NCBI GenBank assembly: GCA_008694505.1
Contig: VZDJ01000047.1
Coordinates: 691,927-755,926, forward strand
Length of the DNA: 64,000 bases
Direction of reading: 5' to 3'
Source: Cyanoderma ruficeps
Lineage: Eukaryota > Chordata > Aves > Passeriformes > Timaliidae
A model generated the notes under the pieces. That model did not search any database, was not told the origin of the DNA, and saw only the letters and a program-made list of their open reading frames with translations. The position numbers were made by a program, and so were the translations under genes. Below, piece by piece: positions 38,056 through 52,300 of this stretch. Each line of letters begins with the position of its first letter. The stretch's first letter is position 1.

Positions 38056-41019
38056 AAAGCTAAACTTGTCCTGTAAGACCCAAGTAACAGTATTTTATAA
38101 ACACTCATACTGGACCTCGCTCTAGGAAACTTAAAAAAAAAGTAATTACCCAGTTTTGAACACCAGAGGAAAAAGGAACAATGGGAACAGCACCAGCAGA
38201 TCTTTTCTTGAAAGAAGACTGATAAACCCTCTGCTTAAGGTGTGTGTGTGGGGAGTGCTTCTGCTTTTCCTGATGATAGAAATGTTAATATATTCAAACC
38301 AAAGGAAAGCTTCTTGGCCCAAAGTTAGCTCTTTTTTCTCTGCAGCTGGTGCACTGACAGCCATTACCTTTCCTGACAAACTTTGCCTCACTTTAGAGGC
38401 ACTTACATCTGCAGAGCATGGGAGCTACAGCAGCACTACTCGTCCTTAATTAACTCCATCAGTCAGTGTTTTAACTCGGGAGCCTGATTGCTGAAGTGGA
38501 GTAATTTTGGTCATAAACATTGCACTGTAAAATGTCCCTCTCCGTGTTGTAGTTTGTAACCTGAAACGAGCTGGAGGTTATAATGCCGTGTGCTGGGGGT
38601 GAAATGCAAGGTTTAAATGTTATCATGCAGAAGCACCTGACAATATAAACATGCTGATGTGTGTTCATACAAAATTAACATTGCCAGACGGGAATGAAGA
38701 GCAACAGCTCCGGAGGTGCTTTTACTCCACTGAACTGCCTGAATTATGGCTTTGTTCTGTGCTACTTCTTCACAGAGCTGTTAAATACTAATGTGCTCCA
38801 TGTATAACATTGATGGGAAAAACATTCCATTTATGGGAAATGCTCACATTTATGTCAATTAATATGAAAAATTTGCAGTGAAACTAGCAGTCACTGCCTT
38901 CCTCTCCTCTGCTGCAGGTGGTCCATCAGTCAGGTTTTAGTGCCCACCCAGCTGAGCCAGGACTCTCCTCAATCCCTGCAGCCTGTGCCAGCACAGGACA
39001 GGCCCTGGGTGGCTGAGTCAGAGAGGTCAAGGACAAAATGAGAAGGCAGGAGAAGAAAAGAGCACTCCAGTGGTGATGGAGTCTGAGGGAACAGCCTAAA
39101 CAAGCAGCTCAGGCTCCCAGTGGTTTGTTTAGCAGATCAAGCAGCTGCTGGTACAATTAACATCACACAGAATTCAAAGGACAGGGTGAAGATTGACAGC
39201 TCCCAGCCAGCTTAAAGGGGATATTTCCAGGAGAAATTGTAATTCCTGCCATTACTTAAAAGTGGTGGGTTCAGTCAATACCACGAGTTGTAACTTCTAT
39301 CAGTGGGAACTCACAGGGGACAGTACAATCACTATTCTAAAACTCTGAACAAAGTGGGAGAAATTACAGCTTACACAGTAAGCCTATCATCTAGGTTTGC
39401 AAAAGACAGGCACTTACAAGTAGCCTGGCAGCAAATATTTGATGACTTTAGAGGTGAACAGATTTTGATTAAAGAGCAGTTTATGATTGGTAAAATAGGT
39501 TGCAAGCAGTCACGGCTGTAAAAATTAATGTTTCCGCTGTTATTGATGGTTTTTGGCAATGATAAATATTCAAGTTTTGGCCCTTGTGTTATTAAATTCA
39601 TTAGCAGTGAGGGCTTTCTGAAAGGGATCTGTGGGTAATGGAATTAGCAACTATAAATCACACTGAAATACACCATGTATTCAGCCCAATAGGTCAGTGG
39701 AAATATCATGAATACAGACATATTAAACCACTTTGTCACCCCCTGCCTGCCTCCTACCTGCTTCATCTGCGTTCCTGTCCTTTTGCAACATTTTCAGGAA
39801 AAGGAGACTGCCTGAGGCCATGCCCTGTTAGAGACCCAAATACACAAAGCCCTGCAGCTCCTGAGCTTGCTGCCCTGGGAGGGCTCAGGGGAGACCTTTC
39901 CCTGTTAGTTCTTGCCTCCTTTGGGATGGGGACAGTGACACGAGTCCCACCAGCTCACCAAAGTACAGAATCCTCTCCAACTTACAGCCCAGCCACGAGA
40001 GAGAGTTTGTTGATTCGTATCTTTGCAAACCAGACTATTCTGTGGCTCTACAGAAATATGAGAAGCCCTGAGCCATGGTTAAACCTGCCAGGTACATCAG
40101 GACCCAAACTTCAGTCCTGATGGGCCTGAAATTCCTGGGGGCAATTATAATTTAATCATCTATTTAAAGAGCAAAATGCTGGTTTTAAAAAGGGACGCTT
40201 ATTTTTTAAAAGGAAGAAGAATGGTAACCTTAGCTGTAGGATGTTTAGCATCAATTTTTTCTTGGTAACCCTGAGAATTACAAGGGACCATTTAAAGAGG
40301 CTGCATGTAATTGTCAGATAACATAGCAGAAGGCTATTTGTAACTCACCCAAGGATTCTACACGGTATCTCAATGGCACTGTGTTAGGGAAAGGACAGAC
40401 CTCAGTGAAGAATTAGCTGATTGACTACTCCTGCCTTTTGTACCTGGGGGAAGTTTACAAGTTCTTGTCCCTCTCAATGCACAGATAAAACAAATACTTC
40501 TACAAAGAGATCTATACCTGCACTGATGTTTGCTAACATTTTATTCAGCTGTGCTGACACTTCTCCTATAGTCCTGAGCTGGCTGGGAGGAGAGACAATG
40601 GAACACGTGTAACTGATGGTCAACAGCAAATCCATTCTTTTACAAAGAAAAGCCAAACTTCTGCAGAAAGACAAAATAACAACACAGGAACAGGTAAAAT
40701 AATGCTGAAGATGAATATAAGACAAGGCCACAGCTTTCAGATCAGTCCCTCTAAAGCATATTTGGGCCCTTGGAGGCAAGGATGTGCATTTTCTGGAATA
40801 TCAGTATGCTTCCACCTCCCCTCCCAGCTGGGGACTCACCATGCCCTGATGCACAGAATGTTTAACCCTTGGACCCCACACTGGGGTTTGTTTTCAGGGC
40901 TCTGCACTCCCCCAACCATCGCAGTATGAGCACAGCACCAGGGCCACTGGAGACCCAGCTGGGTGACTCCAGCCTGGAAGCTCCAACAAGCTTCTCCTGC
41001 TAGTCTGGCTCCACTCACA

Positions 41020-41560
41020 AAGGAATCTTTGGGTTTTTATCTTCTTCTCTTCCTCAGGGCCAGGATTAATGCACGGGCTGCCATTTCTGTGTTTGGACTC
41101 AGTGTTTCATAATTCTTATCCATAGCACAGCCTCACGAGTTGTGAGCTCTAACTACCAAGGCAGAAAATGGAGGTGCCTCTAATTCTTTCCAAGGTTATT
41201 TAAGCACTAATTACCCAATAACAAGGTGACACCTGTGTTATTTATATTTCTGACCCAACAATGACCACTCAAGGTCCACAATGCAGACCTTTTTCACACA
41301 ATTAGGAAAAAAACACCTAAAACCAAGAAGAAAAAGGTGAAGGAGGACTTAGACAACACCCAAAATCCTCCTTATTTCTCCATATATATTACTATATCCT
41401 AAAACCTTAAACTCTAAGTTTTCCATCACACATCTATTCAAACTCCACACCCACAATCCCAGTGGTGTCACTGAATTTTGGAAGCCTGTCCCATGGCCTC
41501 AGGTCAATGCAGTGTTTGCTGGAGGGTCAGTGCCTGTCAGCACAGAAAGCCTGAAATCCT
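41020..41560 (-). mobile_element. Possible dispersed LTR-like repeat
   Basis: Roughly 540 bp whose texture resembles interspersed LTR sequence from songbird genomes as I remember it, including ATATATTACTATATCCTAAA, ACCTTAAACTCTAAGTTTTCC and CACACAATTAGGAAAAAAAC. On the minus strand an AAATAAGGAGG stretch could hold a polyadenylation signal. Boundaries are not defined. The call rests on recognition only and is uncertain. Confidence 0.3.
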
Positions 41561-42515
41561 CAGTTTCCAGAATTGCAACAGAATCTAGTGCCATGCAAGA
41601 TGAACAAAGCTGACATTATTTTACAGCATCAATAGGCTATAAAAGTTCTTTGTGACCGTATCCTCAGCTCACCTCACATGGTATTTCTTTGTGTTTCACT
41701 CAGAGCTTATCCATATACAGTTATTTAAACTCATTGTAAATAAGACACATATTTTTGAATATTACTAGAAATTACGTCCATAAAATACTGAATAAAACCT
41801 TCAAAACAAATGCATAAAGAAGTATCAAGGGAAAAATACTTTTTCATATGAATCTACCCAACAAAGTATTTTAATGAGTGCAGATCTATTAAGAGAATTC
41901 TCAGGATACTGTAATTATTATTCATTTTCTAGAATTGTTTCACCATGAAGCTTTATGCTACTATGGGGACTTTAATGTTTATGTTTTGTGACGGCTGCGT
42001 TGACTATTAAAAAGCAATTTGGCTGACATTTTAAGTCTTTTGTTGCCAGTTTTAATTGGATTGTTCACCAAGCATCAACTCCCCCGTTAACTGCAAAAAT
42101 TAGAGGCCGACGTCAGTTTACAGTAATGACTGTTTAATGATTTTCTGCTTTCAGCACGCCAGCTTCATACAGACTCATGCATGATTAGTTTCATATCAAG
42201 ACCTGTAATTAAATAACTGAAACCTCAACACAAGGAAACAGCAAATGGGAAGACACCTTTAATAAAGACTCTAAGATTTATCAAAGCACTCACTCCAAAA
42301 AAGAAAAAAAAATCAGTTGATATTTTGAGCTCAAACAGTGCAAGAATTGGTGCTAAGGCAAAAAATTCTCTCACCTTTTCCTACAGAAGAAATTTCCCTT
42401 TAACTGATTTGAAGCAGTAAGTACTTGCACACCATTCTGAAACCTAACTCCAAATTACTCAGAACTCATTATTAGCTATTTTTGTTTACTTTCCAGACTA
42501 GGTGAAGCTGCTTTT

Positions 42516-42533
42516 ATAATAATAATAATAATT
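42516..42533. repeat. (TAA)n microsatellite
   Basis: About six TAA-type units within an AT-rich stretch. Confidence 0.9.
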
Positions 42534-45500
42534 ATAAGATATAAAAATAATTATACCTCAATTGAAACTTACAGTACTTACAACCACAGAAAAACAAGCC
42601 CACCAACTTCTCAGCAATTCAGGTTCTTGACAGAAAACAGATTATTAGTCTTTGTTCAGCTCTGAATCCTATGCCAAACTCCTACATGTTTCAGAATTTC
42701 AAACAGAGAAAAAATGGCTTTTAGAAGAAAACTCTTTGAAAGTGTGAAATATCCATGAAAATAAAGCCAGAAGAGACTCACAAAGCACGGCCAGCACTGC
42801 ACAGGCAGCTCAGAGAATTCCACAACTGATGGTTCTGGCCACCCAAAGTGGCTGGAAACTTCCTGTAGGCAGCTCAACATTTGAATTTTGAAAAGGATTT
42901 GGTATTTCACACATTTCTGTACTCACAAAGTCCAGGAGAAAAAAAATTACTGACCAAGGGCTTTTAGTGTCTTAATAAGAACAGTGCACACCTACACTGG
43001 AAAATTTGGGATCTGGTGCCTCTTTAAGCTGAGGCCATGTATTTATGGATTCTGATTAATTTTACACCTCTAAGGTCGAAACATCAGACTTTTTTTGTGT
43101 TACACAGTCAGTGTTCAGGCAAATTTCAGCAATTTGTAGCAACTTCAAAGAACTCAGGTTCATGTGTTTCAGGTTTTTATAGACTACAGTCACCTTCTAG
43201 GGAAGTTCGGCTGATACTTCCTCAGTTTATTTACTGAACTAAGTTTTTGTAATCTTGAAGGATTTCATTCTAGAACATTATCAGAATAGCATGGAGCAAA
43301 ACTGCATTCACTGACTGCTCCCTGCTCCAGCCAGAGAACCTCATCCAAAATCCAGCATTGGTGAATTTCTGCCGATGGGATCAGGTCATTGTAGTTTAGT
43401 CAGGAGATATTTAGGGAAAATAAGAGGAGTGTGTCATTTACTCAGCCAACTGGTGAAACAAGTTTAAGGCAACCCCTTCTGATGGCTGAAAAGAAATTAA
43501 TGCATCTGCCTTGAAGTCCTGCACCACCAGTAATGCAGAAGTTAAAAGCTGAAGAAGAAATAGTTCATTTCCAGATCTCAGAGCGAGCTGGGTATTGACA
43601 CTTGAACAGCAATTGGAATCTTAACACATGATTTACTGTCCAGAAGAGAAGAGCCTCCTTCTAATCCTCACACTGATGTTTAAATTCTAATTGTGATGCC
43701 TCCTTGCAGTCTTTTGAAATACAGGACTCTCAGCAATAACCTCACACAGATTCAGTGAGCAGTAGCAGTGGGACTCCTGCTCCTCACTCCAAATGATGCA
43801 ATAACAAGCAACAAACTCACCCCACAGCACTGAGGAACAGAATAACCAAAGAAACCAGGGGAGAATGACCAGGTCTGTCACTGCACTGTGCTTTACCCAC
43901 TGCCTTCCCTCACTATGGAACATCCAGACTGAATGCAAACAAAGCAAACCTCTCAGGGAAGTGGAGGAAGTAGTTGGGAATTATATGTGCAGTCGTTACC
44001 TTTTACCAAAGAGGATGGACAAAATGGATGGAGATCTGTAGGCAGTTTCAGCTTATAAAATTTCAAAATGATCTTTTAAAAGTAATTATTAGAGCTGAGT
44101 TGCAGCATTCAGCTGAAATTGAACTTTTCAGAATGTTACATTAAGTAGAAATTAGGAAAGGAAAAAAAACCCATACACATCAAAAAAAGCAGAGGGCTGC
44201 TCAAACACAGCTTTCCTCCTCCTCCACTTGGTCTTTTACAATCTCATATTGAAGAAAAAGCAACACACCACATATCCATGAAAATGAAGCATACCCTACT
44301 GCAGAAAAAAAGACACGGCTGAAAAACTAAATACATTTCAAAAAAATGTTTGAGTAAACATGTCAGTGAATTGGTTCCAGCTGAAAAAAGAAGAACTGAG
44401 AATGAAGACATAATCTAAGCCAGCTGTATGGTGGTTCATAGTCCAAATTGAGATGAAAATTTTGCCTAACGTAGGAGGAGACCTCAGATGGCTGCAGAGA
44501 CACTCCCAGGGTGGTTTACAGCCTGCAGTGATCTCGAAAGCTCTAATTCTGTCCTGTTGATTAGACAGGAAAAAAGAGAGAAAGGAAGGGAAGGGAAGGA
44601 GCAGCCACCAGCTCAGCTGTGCCTGTGCCAGCACCCAGCCTGGCTCTGCGAGCTGCAGAGCACCAGTCCCCAAGAGCTGTGCACAAAGAACATCTGCTGA
44701 GCTGAAATTCATCTCATGGGAGCATCTCTGCCATTCCAGAGCACAATATGATTATCTTGCTACATCATCTGTATTAAAAACTGTCACACTGTGTGACTGT
44801 AGAGCTAATGCAGAAATGTTTACTTCATGAGACCAAATGAGATGAAAGAAACTGTGGCTGACATTTATGGTATTGATCCAGCTCCAACGTTAATACAAAG
44901 TAAAACGGTTTGGGAAGTTTATTCATCTACTGATTAGTGATTCATTCCCCTTCCAGATGATCCCTGAGGATGACAGCATTGTCTATGTTTGCGTTCATCT
45001 TCATTGTGCAGCGTTTGCTTCATTTCACACGCTGTAAAGGCAGCACTAAAATTATCGTGAATTAACTATACAAAACTAAGCACGTCATCACGCTTTCCAA
45101 ATGACTCCATTTCCCTACAGAAAACCCCTTCCAGTCCCATAGCAACAGCAAAGACCTCCGTGCTTCCTAATGACAGCCCTCCCATAGGCACTAGTCAAAG
45201 ACAAAGCTGCTCTGTTAGCTTACATTACCAAGAGAATCACTGAATGGCTGCTGTTAAAGCAAATGACACTGTCCACACCATCACTGAACATGCAAAATCA
45301 CCTGGAAAATTTCCAGAACTGATTCTTTTGAGTTATAAGAAAATTCTGAACTCGGAATGCCACAGATCCCAGAGCAGGACTGAAGGAAGTCACTCCTGGA
45401 AGAGAGCACAAGTGGTCCTTACGTGTACCAAAAATAGTTGAAGAGTTGCTGTCGTTACAGCCAATGATGCTCCCCACCCAAAAGCAGGAAAGGAAAAGCA

Positions 45501-48500
45501 TAAATGGAGCGAGACACTGCCTTGTTTTCCTTTCACCTCGGCCAGGTGAATGCACGGGAACTGCCAAGTGCACTCCCTTGATGGGCACAGGAGCACATTC
45601 CTCCTCTCTCACAGTCTCTGCTGATGCTTCCACTGGTGCAGTGAAGCCCTTTATTCTCTGTCCCAGGTTCTTACTGTCAAGCCAAACTGAGCAATGAATG
45701 GGCATCCAGCTCAGCTGAGAGCAGTATTTGATTTAATATCCCTATAACACTTGGAACACAAAAATGCACTACAGAAGTGCTAAGTCTTGTTAAGCTTGGC
45801 AATAGTGAATGCAGGGTGACAGGCTCCCTGAGAGCTGACAGGATGGCTCAGCAGACACAGGGCACACACAGCCAGGCAGTGCAGAAGGGTGGAAAGCAGA
45901 GGAAACAGGACTCCTCATAAATCCAGAAAGCCCATCCTTACAGCTCTCATCTGAGCACGGGAGCCTCAGCTTTGATTATTTCTGTGCAGGGAGTAACTTG
46001 CAGGAGATCACAGAGAGTGAGGAAGGGAGAAGACTAATTGTGTACCAGGTATGAGGGTATCATTTGTAACCCTCTTCCTCACCATTACCTGACTTCCAGG
46101 TGAGTCTCCTGACAACTGCTTCTCCTGTGTGCTCCTCCTGCTCTGATGAGGAGCTTCCCCTCCAAAGAGAGATCTCTGCTCTGGGGAAATGTCACTGGCA
46201 TTGACACATCTCCTGAAACGTTTGGGTTTCAGCACACAGTCAAAGAAATGGAAGTTTACATTTTAAAGCTTTACCACAGAGATCCAGGCAACACTGAAAT
46301 GCCAGGCAGAAGCCAGGGAGGCAGATTCCTGTGTCAGGAACTGCCCTCTGAAGTCAGGGAGCTGCTCTGACAGGGAACAGGGGCTGGGCTGGCCCCTGGG
46401 GCAGCGTGTCACCAGAACTCTGCTCGTTTATTTCTGTACCTACCAAGCCAAGCAAACAAAACGTAGCCTAAATACAGCCACCAGGGGCTTCCTGTTGATT
46501 GCAGTAGGAACCAGGTAAAACTCTGTGCATAACTCCAGTCCATTTGAATAACCGATTCACCTTTTCTTTTCATCTACTGGAGCAAGGCTGTGTGGACTCC
46601 GAATGTATGCACATAGCCCTGATGCTATAGAAACGGCCGAATTCTACTCTAGAGGCCAATAAAAGACAGGATACCTGGTAATCTGCCCCTTTGTGAGGCA
46701 GTGCTTCTCATCTCACACAGGACAGGAGGGACAGCACTTTATCCCTTTGTTTGAAAATCTTCAATAGATGGCATTTTTTTAAAAAGAAATAAAATACTAA
46801 ATGAGTTCTATTCAAATGCAGCAGAAAGGAAACGGTGCCTAGTCCAGGCTGGGCACAGTGACCTGCCCTAGTTTGTCACTTGAACAAAGGCATAAAAGCA
46901 AATGATAAATTTCCATTTTGTTACACAATATTTCATTAGGGAGCTAATTAAACAAGCTCTACTCAAAGACAGCACATAAACAATATTACACTGGAAGGGG
47001 AGCATTTCTCGGAAGATATTAGCTGATGGCACTAACATAAATGATTTAATTTTTTTTTTTCTTTTCTCAACAGTTAGAAACAAAAAGCTTTTTTCCCCAT
47101 TACCTCATCCCAAGTAGTTTTGCAAAGCAAGCCCGTGTTCGCATTCATGCTGTCACTGATAATGGATCTTGTGTCAAATAAGAAGAGAGTAAAGGACCTG
47201 ATAATAAGTGCAATTATAAAACATCAAAAATGGTAGATCAAAGTGGATTTCCTTTATTCCACTGTGTACAGTCACTTCAGAGCTTTTCAGTGTTCCTGTC
47301 ATGCACTCCTGACAGGATGTATTAATTTTCTCCATTATCCTAGCAACAAGTATGGCACACTTCAGAAAGCAGCTGACAAATGCAGCTCCTCATTATTACT
47401 CTGTCTTACTTTTATTCATTTTGTTTATAAAAACACTTTTAAAATCCCCTTCTCCTGAGATCCTCAGGCATGATGATAGCCATCAAATGGCTGATAACCT
47501 TGTGATAAACAAAATTCAGGGACAAAGCCTCAAGCCTCTCAAGTACTGACACTCTTTACACAAAAAGACTGAAGTTTACAGCCTCCAAAAATTTCAGTTC
47601 CACTGAGCTCATGTTAGCCAAGCTTGAAAACTGTGCCTAAATACTGCCGCTTTAATTCATCTTGGAAGACCATCAAATTTCTGCACAGTTACTAAATTCT
47701 GGATGGGAATTTATGGCATAGATTGGCAATTTAACATACAATTTGCCTCTGGAAAAAAACAAAAAAAATGCTCAGGAGTTTAAGCAAAACTAGCTGAGCT
47801 TCATCCTTCCTGCCTCATCCCCACGGGTACCATGACTCAACCCCTGGTGCGGCTGCTCAGGTTTATCACTTCAGCAACAGTCAGAAGCCTCTGAAATGAA
47901 ATGTGCACGACAAGAAAATAGTTCTACAGCATTTTCCCACAGGAAGGAATCAGGAGAGAGGCTCTGAGCTGGTGGACTCCTCAGTAAACTCTGTTTATGC
48001 TTCCCAATGTTCAGGCTTGCAGGCAGGTTTGCTTCTGAGCTGAGCACGAAATGCTGCAGCTGCCATTGCCAAAATACAGAGCACAAGGGCTCCAACACTG
48101 AGAAGGCAAAACAGGAATCGAGGAATTTGCACAATATAAACAAGTGCACACAAAATTAAGTCCTGAAGCAATATATTGTCATATAAAACTGTACATCCTG
48201 CTGAAGCCACTAAACCATGACAATTTCCACGAATTGAGAAGATAATATTCACACAAAACCCTGAACACGATTATATCTGACATGCAGAATTTCATAGGAT
48301 AAAACCTACTCAAAGGTAATGTGAAGTACCATGTTCAAAAATTACACAACGTTACTCTGAATTTCGAGTATACTTGACTAGTACTGACTTCCGTGACTAG
48401 TCTGAAAAATAAATCTAAATCCATTAATTCAACTGACTGTGACATGGCCCTACACAGTTGGAAGCAAACTGAGGATCTCCACCATGCTGCCATCACAAAG

Positions 48501-49297
48501 AGTATCTGTCTTAAACATTGGTCTAAAAGCGGATGCAGCAGTTTCAGATCCTATCATAAGAATATTATGGCAATGATGCGTGGAAGTGATTTACATCTTC
48601 ATTATTTCCAGGCTGCAGGAATTGCTACTGCAAGTACTTTGCAGAGTCATTTGCTAACATTTAAGCAAGTTATGATTAATGCAATTTGAGTAGAATACAT
48701 ATTGGACAGATAGATTATAGCCCTGCTGACACTGGATGTACAATAATTAGTGCTGTGACAACAGCTGATTATTTATAATTTTAAAGCTTAAGGATTTTAT
48801 CCATAAATATTGTGGTTGAAGTTAATAGATCGGTTCTCTCCATCGCCAAAATAAGGTGACAGAAATTATGCATTAAATAAATTAACGATTTCTTATCAAT
48901 ATTTAAAACTAATGGAATGCCAATCAATAACATCCCCAGACATTCAGAGCACTGCTGCAAAGTATTACTGCCAAAATTAGTACATAAAGCACCCACAGCT
49001 CATCCCACTTGCTGTGCAACACAATGAAACTTATTAAAAGACAATTGAAAACATAAAAACTACCTCCTTAAAATTCAGGAGATCTAAGAGATCAGTATGA
49101 AACACTGTTCCAGCTGTATGAACAACCTGTGCAAGAACGGGAGTGAAAAACCAGATTCTCAGATGGAATCTAAAGGGATCACTTCATTGATTTCAACATT
49201 GCTGCTCTAGAAGAGCACATTCAAACTGCCCAGCCTGCAGTCAGCAGCAGGACCTGCCTGCCCTGCTAATGGCCAAAGTATACAGCGTTAGTCCCAA

Positions 49298-49333
49298 TTT
49301 TGTGTTCATTCTCTGTACAGAATGAACACAAAA
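49298..49333. repeat. Perfect inverted repeat, 15-bp arms, 6-nt loop
   Basis: TTTTGTGTTCATTCT, loop CTGTAC, then AGAATGAACACAAAA. All 15 pairs match. Pairing does not continue beyond the arms, so it is shorter than a typical microRNA precursor. Confidence 0.9.
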
Positions 49334-52300
49334 CCCTGAGAATTCAGTATCAGAATGCCAAGGACACTGTGAGGAGTTCACTCAAGAACGAGCACATGGT
49401 TTTTGTCAGAGTGGAACTTCTGACTTCGAAATATTCCAGCAAGTTTGAAACTTTAGGAAAAGAGATTTGAAGGACCTGAAGGTGATGTGGTTGGGTTGGG
49501 GGAAGGAAAAAATGTGTTTTGCTGACACATTAAGATGATGCAGAACTCACAGCAATCCCTAATGGGCAATGAAGGGCCTATTCCAATATCCATGGCACTT
49601 CTCACTTTCCTGTGCCCAGGTATCATTTGGGAGGGGAGAACAGCCCTGAAGTGATTGCTGCAAGCATTACTGCCTGCTTTTCCTACCCCTGAAAGGCAGG
49701 AATCAATGAGCAGTGGATTTGTGCACAGACAAGAGCTCCTGGCAGCAGCAGGCAGAGGTGGGGCTGAGCTGCTGCCAACCTGCGTGGCCACATCCCAACA
49801 TGACAAGGGTCAAATCCACCATCCCAGTGATCAACACCACACAGGGCTGCAAACTGTATTTATGACTGAATTATGTACAGAAGTAATGACTAAAGCTCCA
49901 AAAACTAAGGTACAGCTCTAAATTATGAGATTTTTCTTAATCTCTTTTATCCATCTCCCTGCGAGTGCCTTTAGGCCCAATGGAAATAATTTCATGCTTT
50001 GCCATGACTGAGGAACACTCTTTGACTTGAAACAAAAGCTGAAATCCTCCCATCACCCTGCCAGGGCTGCCTCCCAACGTGCTCTCAGGGAAGCAGGCAA
50101 AGCTCAGCTTGCAAAACCTCGGGTGTGCTCATTGTTCTCCGGGATTGGAGCAGCACACTGATTTTCTTTCAGCTCTTCCAATTTTCCAGCATTACAGAAC
50201 ATTAATAATTGATGTTTCATTGATTTGATTATTTTCTTCAGAAAGCTGTCCAGTGCCTCCACAGCTTAGAGCTGCAGAAAGCTCTCAGAGGCATTCACAT
50301 TTATCAGTATTTCTCTGACTCACTCAATATCAGTTTATTAGCCTTAATTTGTACCTTTGTGGTTAACATCAAGGAAGTTGCTTTTTGATTGACTCTGAAG
50401 AAACAATCCCTTAAAAACAGAAACTGAAACAAAAGCTTTCCCAGCAGAACAATTTTCAAAACTTAATGATACTTGAACAAACTTCTTGGTTTCATTTACT
50501 TGGGTAGCAACTGCTCAGTGCAACAAAGAAACCATTTCTAACAGAAGACTCATATCCTCAGCTCCTTTAAGTGCTTTTGGTATCAGATGAAATATTAATA
50601 CAAAACAAACTGTGCTGTTCAACTATTTTTTTGCATTACTGTTCTGTGAGGGATCACATGATGGAGCAGATATAAGACATATGTCAATATGGGAGGTACT
50701 CAGCTTTTCTTTAAAGTCAATGGATCAATTCCCACAAACAGAAAGGTGCTCATCTTCCAGCACTTGGGCTTTTCTTCAACATCTGCATCTCATCAGGAGA
50801 GGAAAGAACTGGTCAGAAATGCACCGAGGCTGAATGACATGAAGAACAGAAGAACCTACAGTCAGACAACTGTGCCTCCCCATCCATTTATGGAGAGGTT
50901 TGACAAGACAGAAGAAGCAGTCTTAATTTCTAGGTACATTGAAAATGAGAGAAAACAGTACAAAAGATTCACATTCTACTTGTTATTACATTCCTGCCAC
51001 AAACATGCATAAACGCGAATATCACTACAAATACCTTATTCTGGTTTCTTTAGAATTCACCATATTTTGTCTCACAGGCAAAGAATGATGAAGAACCAAC
51101 TTGTTTTTTTCCAGGGACTCCAAGATCACTGCAGAAAGCACAGGCTTCTGTGGAAATGTAGAACAGGTAGAGTACCTGACACAAATTTTAGGTCCATAAT
51201 GAGGATGTAATTAATACTAGCTTGCCTTGAGCTCAAATGGAAGCATGCAGTAGTAGCCTGTGAGCAATACTAGTAACAGCTACACACCAAAACCGAGCAT
51301 TTCATTAACACATGTAGCAGCACAACCAGAAAAACAGAACCTGCAACTGGTGATCACAGGAAAACATGTAACTGTACCCAAGTACCAGGATTTACAAGGT
51401 GGACGAGGGCTTGTGCACCAGGTATTGTAAACTGACAGCAGATCGCAGCAAAAAGTGTCACTCCTGAATAAATCCAGTCAGGTTTTGGTTGGGAATCTCA
51501 CACTGGCTGATCAGATTTACCACCCTTCTAAAATCTGTCCCCAGAGTTACCATGGGCTGCCTGGTGAATTCCTGTTCACATCTCCAACAGCAGCTGGGAG
51601 CACCCCAGCTCCCCCAGGGTCTGTGCAGTCTGCAGTACCTCACACCCTCCAGATGTACAATAAAATAGAGAATTAAGTAATAAACCGACCCAAGTTCCTC
51701 TTTCTGCATTATCATCCAGAGTCTCTCCACACACCCGAGTGGGGGCAAATGTCAGCTTGAAGCCCGACTGCCATCAGGACTGAAAGTGAGAACAGATGCC
51801 TAAAAACATGAAGCAAAAGCAGGAAACCACAAAAAAGTATGGCTGACAAACGGCGTTCCTGTAGATTTTATTGGTTCTTTTAAAATCATAATTGGCCCTA
51901 ACTGCTCCACTTAAATGTTAATGCTCAACACCTGGCCTCAGCTGGATAGAAAGAGGCTAACAACGTTTCCCTCTCACCTCACTGACAAGGAATTAAAATA
52001 CAGCCTTACAAAGCTGGGCTTGCCAAATATAAGGCACCAATAATGAGGACAATGTGCAAACAATCTAATTTAGTCACAAAAATTAAACGTGTGCAAAGCT
52101 ACTGAACATTCATTGTGAATTATTAATGAATTAGACTGAAAATAAGTCCAAACCACACAGATACAGGGGAAAATAATATCAAAAGTTAAAGCTTGACTAA
52201 AGAATTTGTCTTTTGACTTAAGAGAAAAGTGACACTCCCCCACCAAAAAAATACCCCAAAAACAAACAACGAACAAAAAACCCCAACGAACAAAGGGAAA

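Noticed and set aside
39638..40120. 160-codon plus-strand open frame
   Set aside because: Low-complexity composition, no motif, no splice or promoter context. Consistent with chance in 64 kb.
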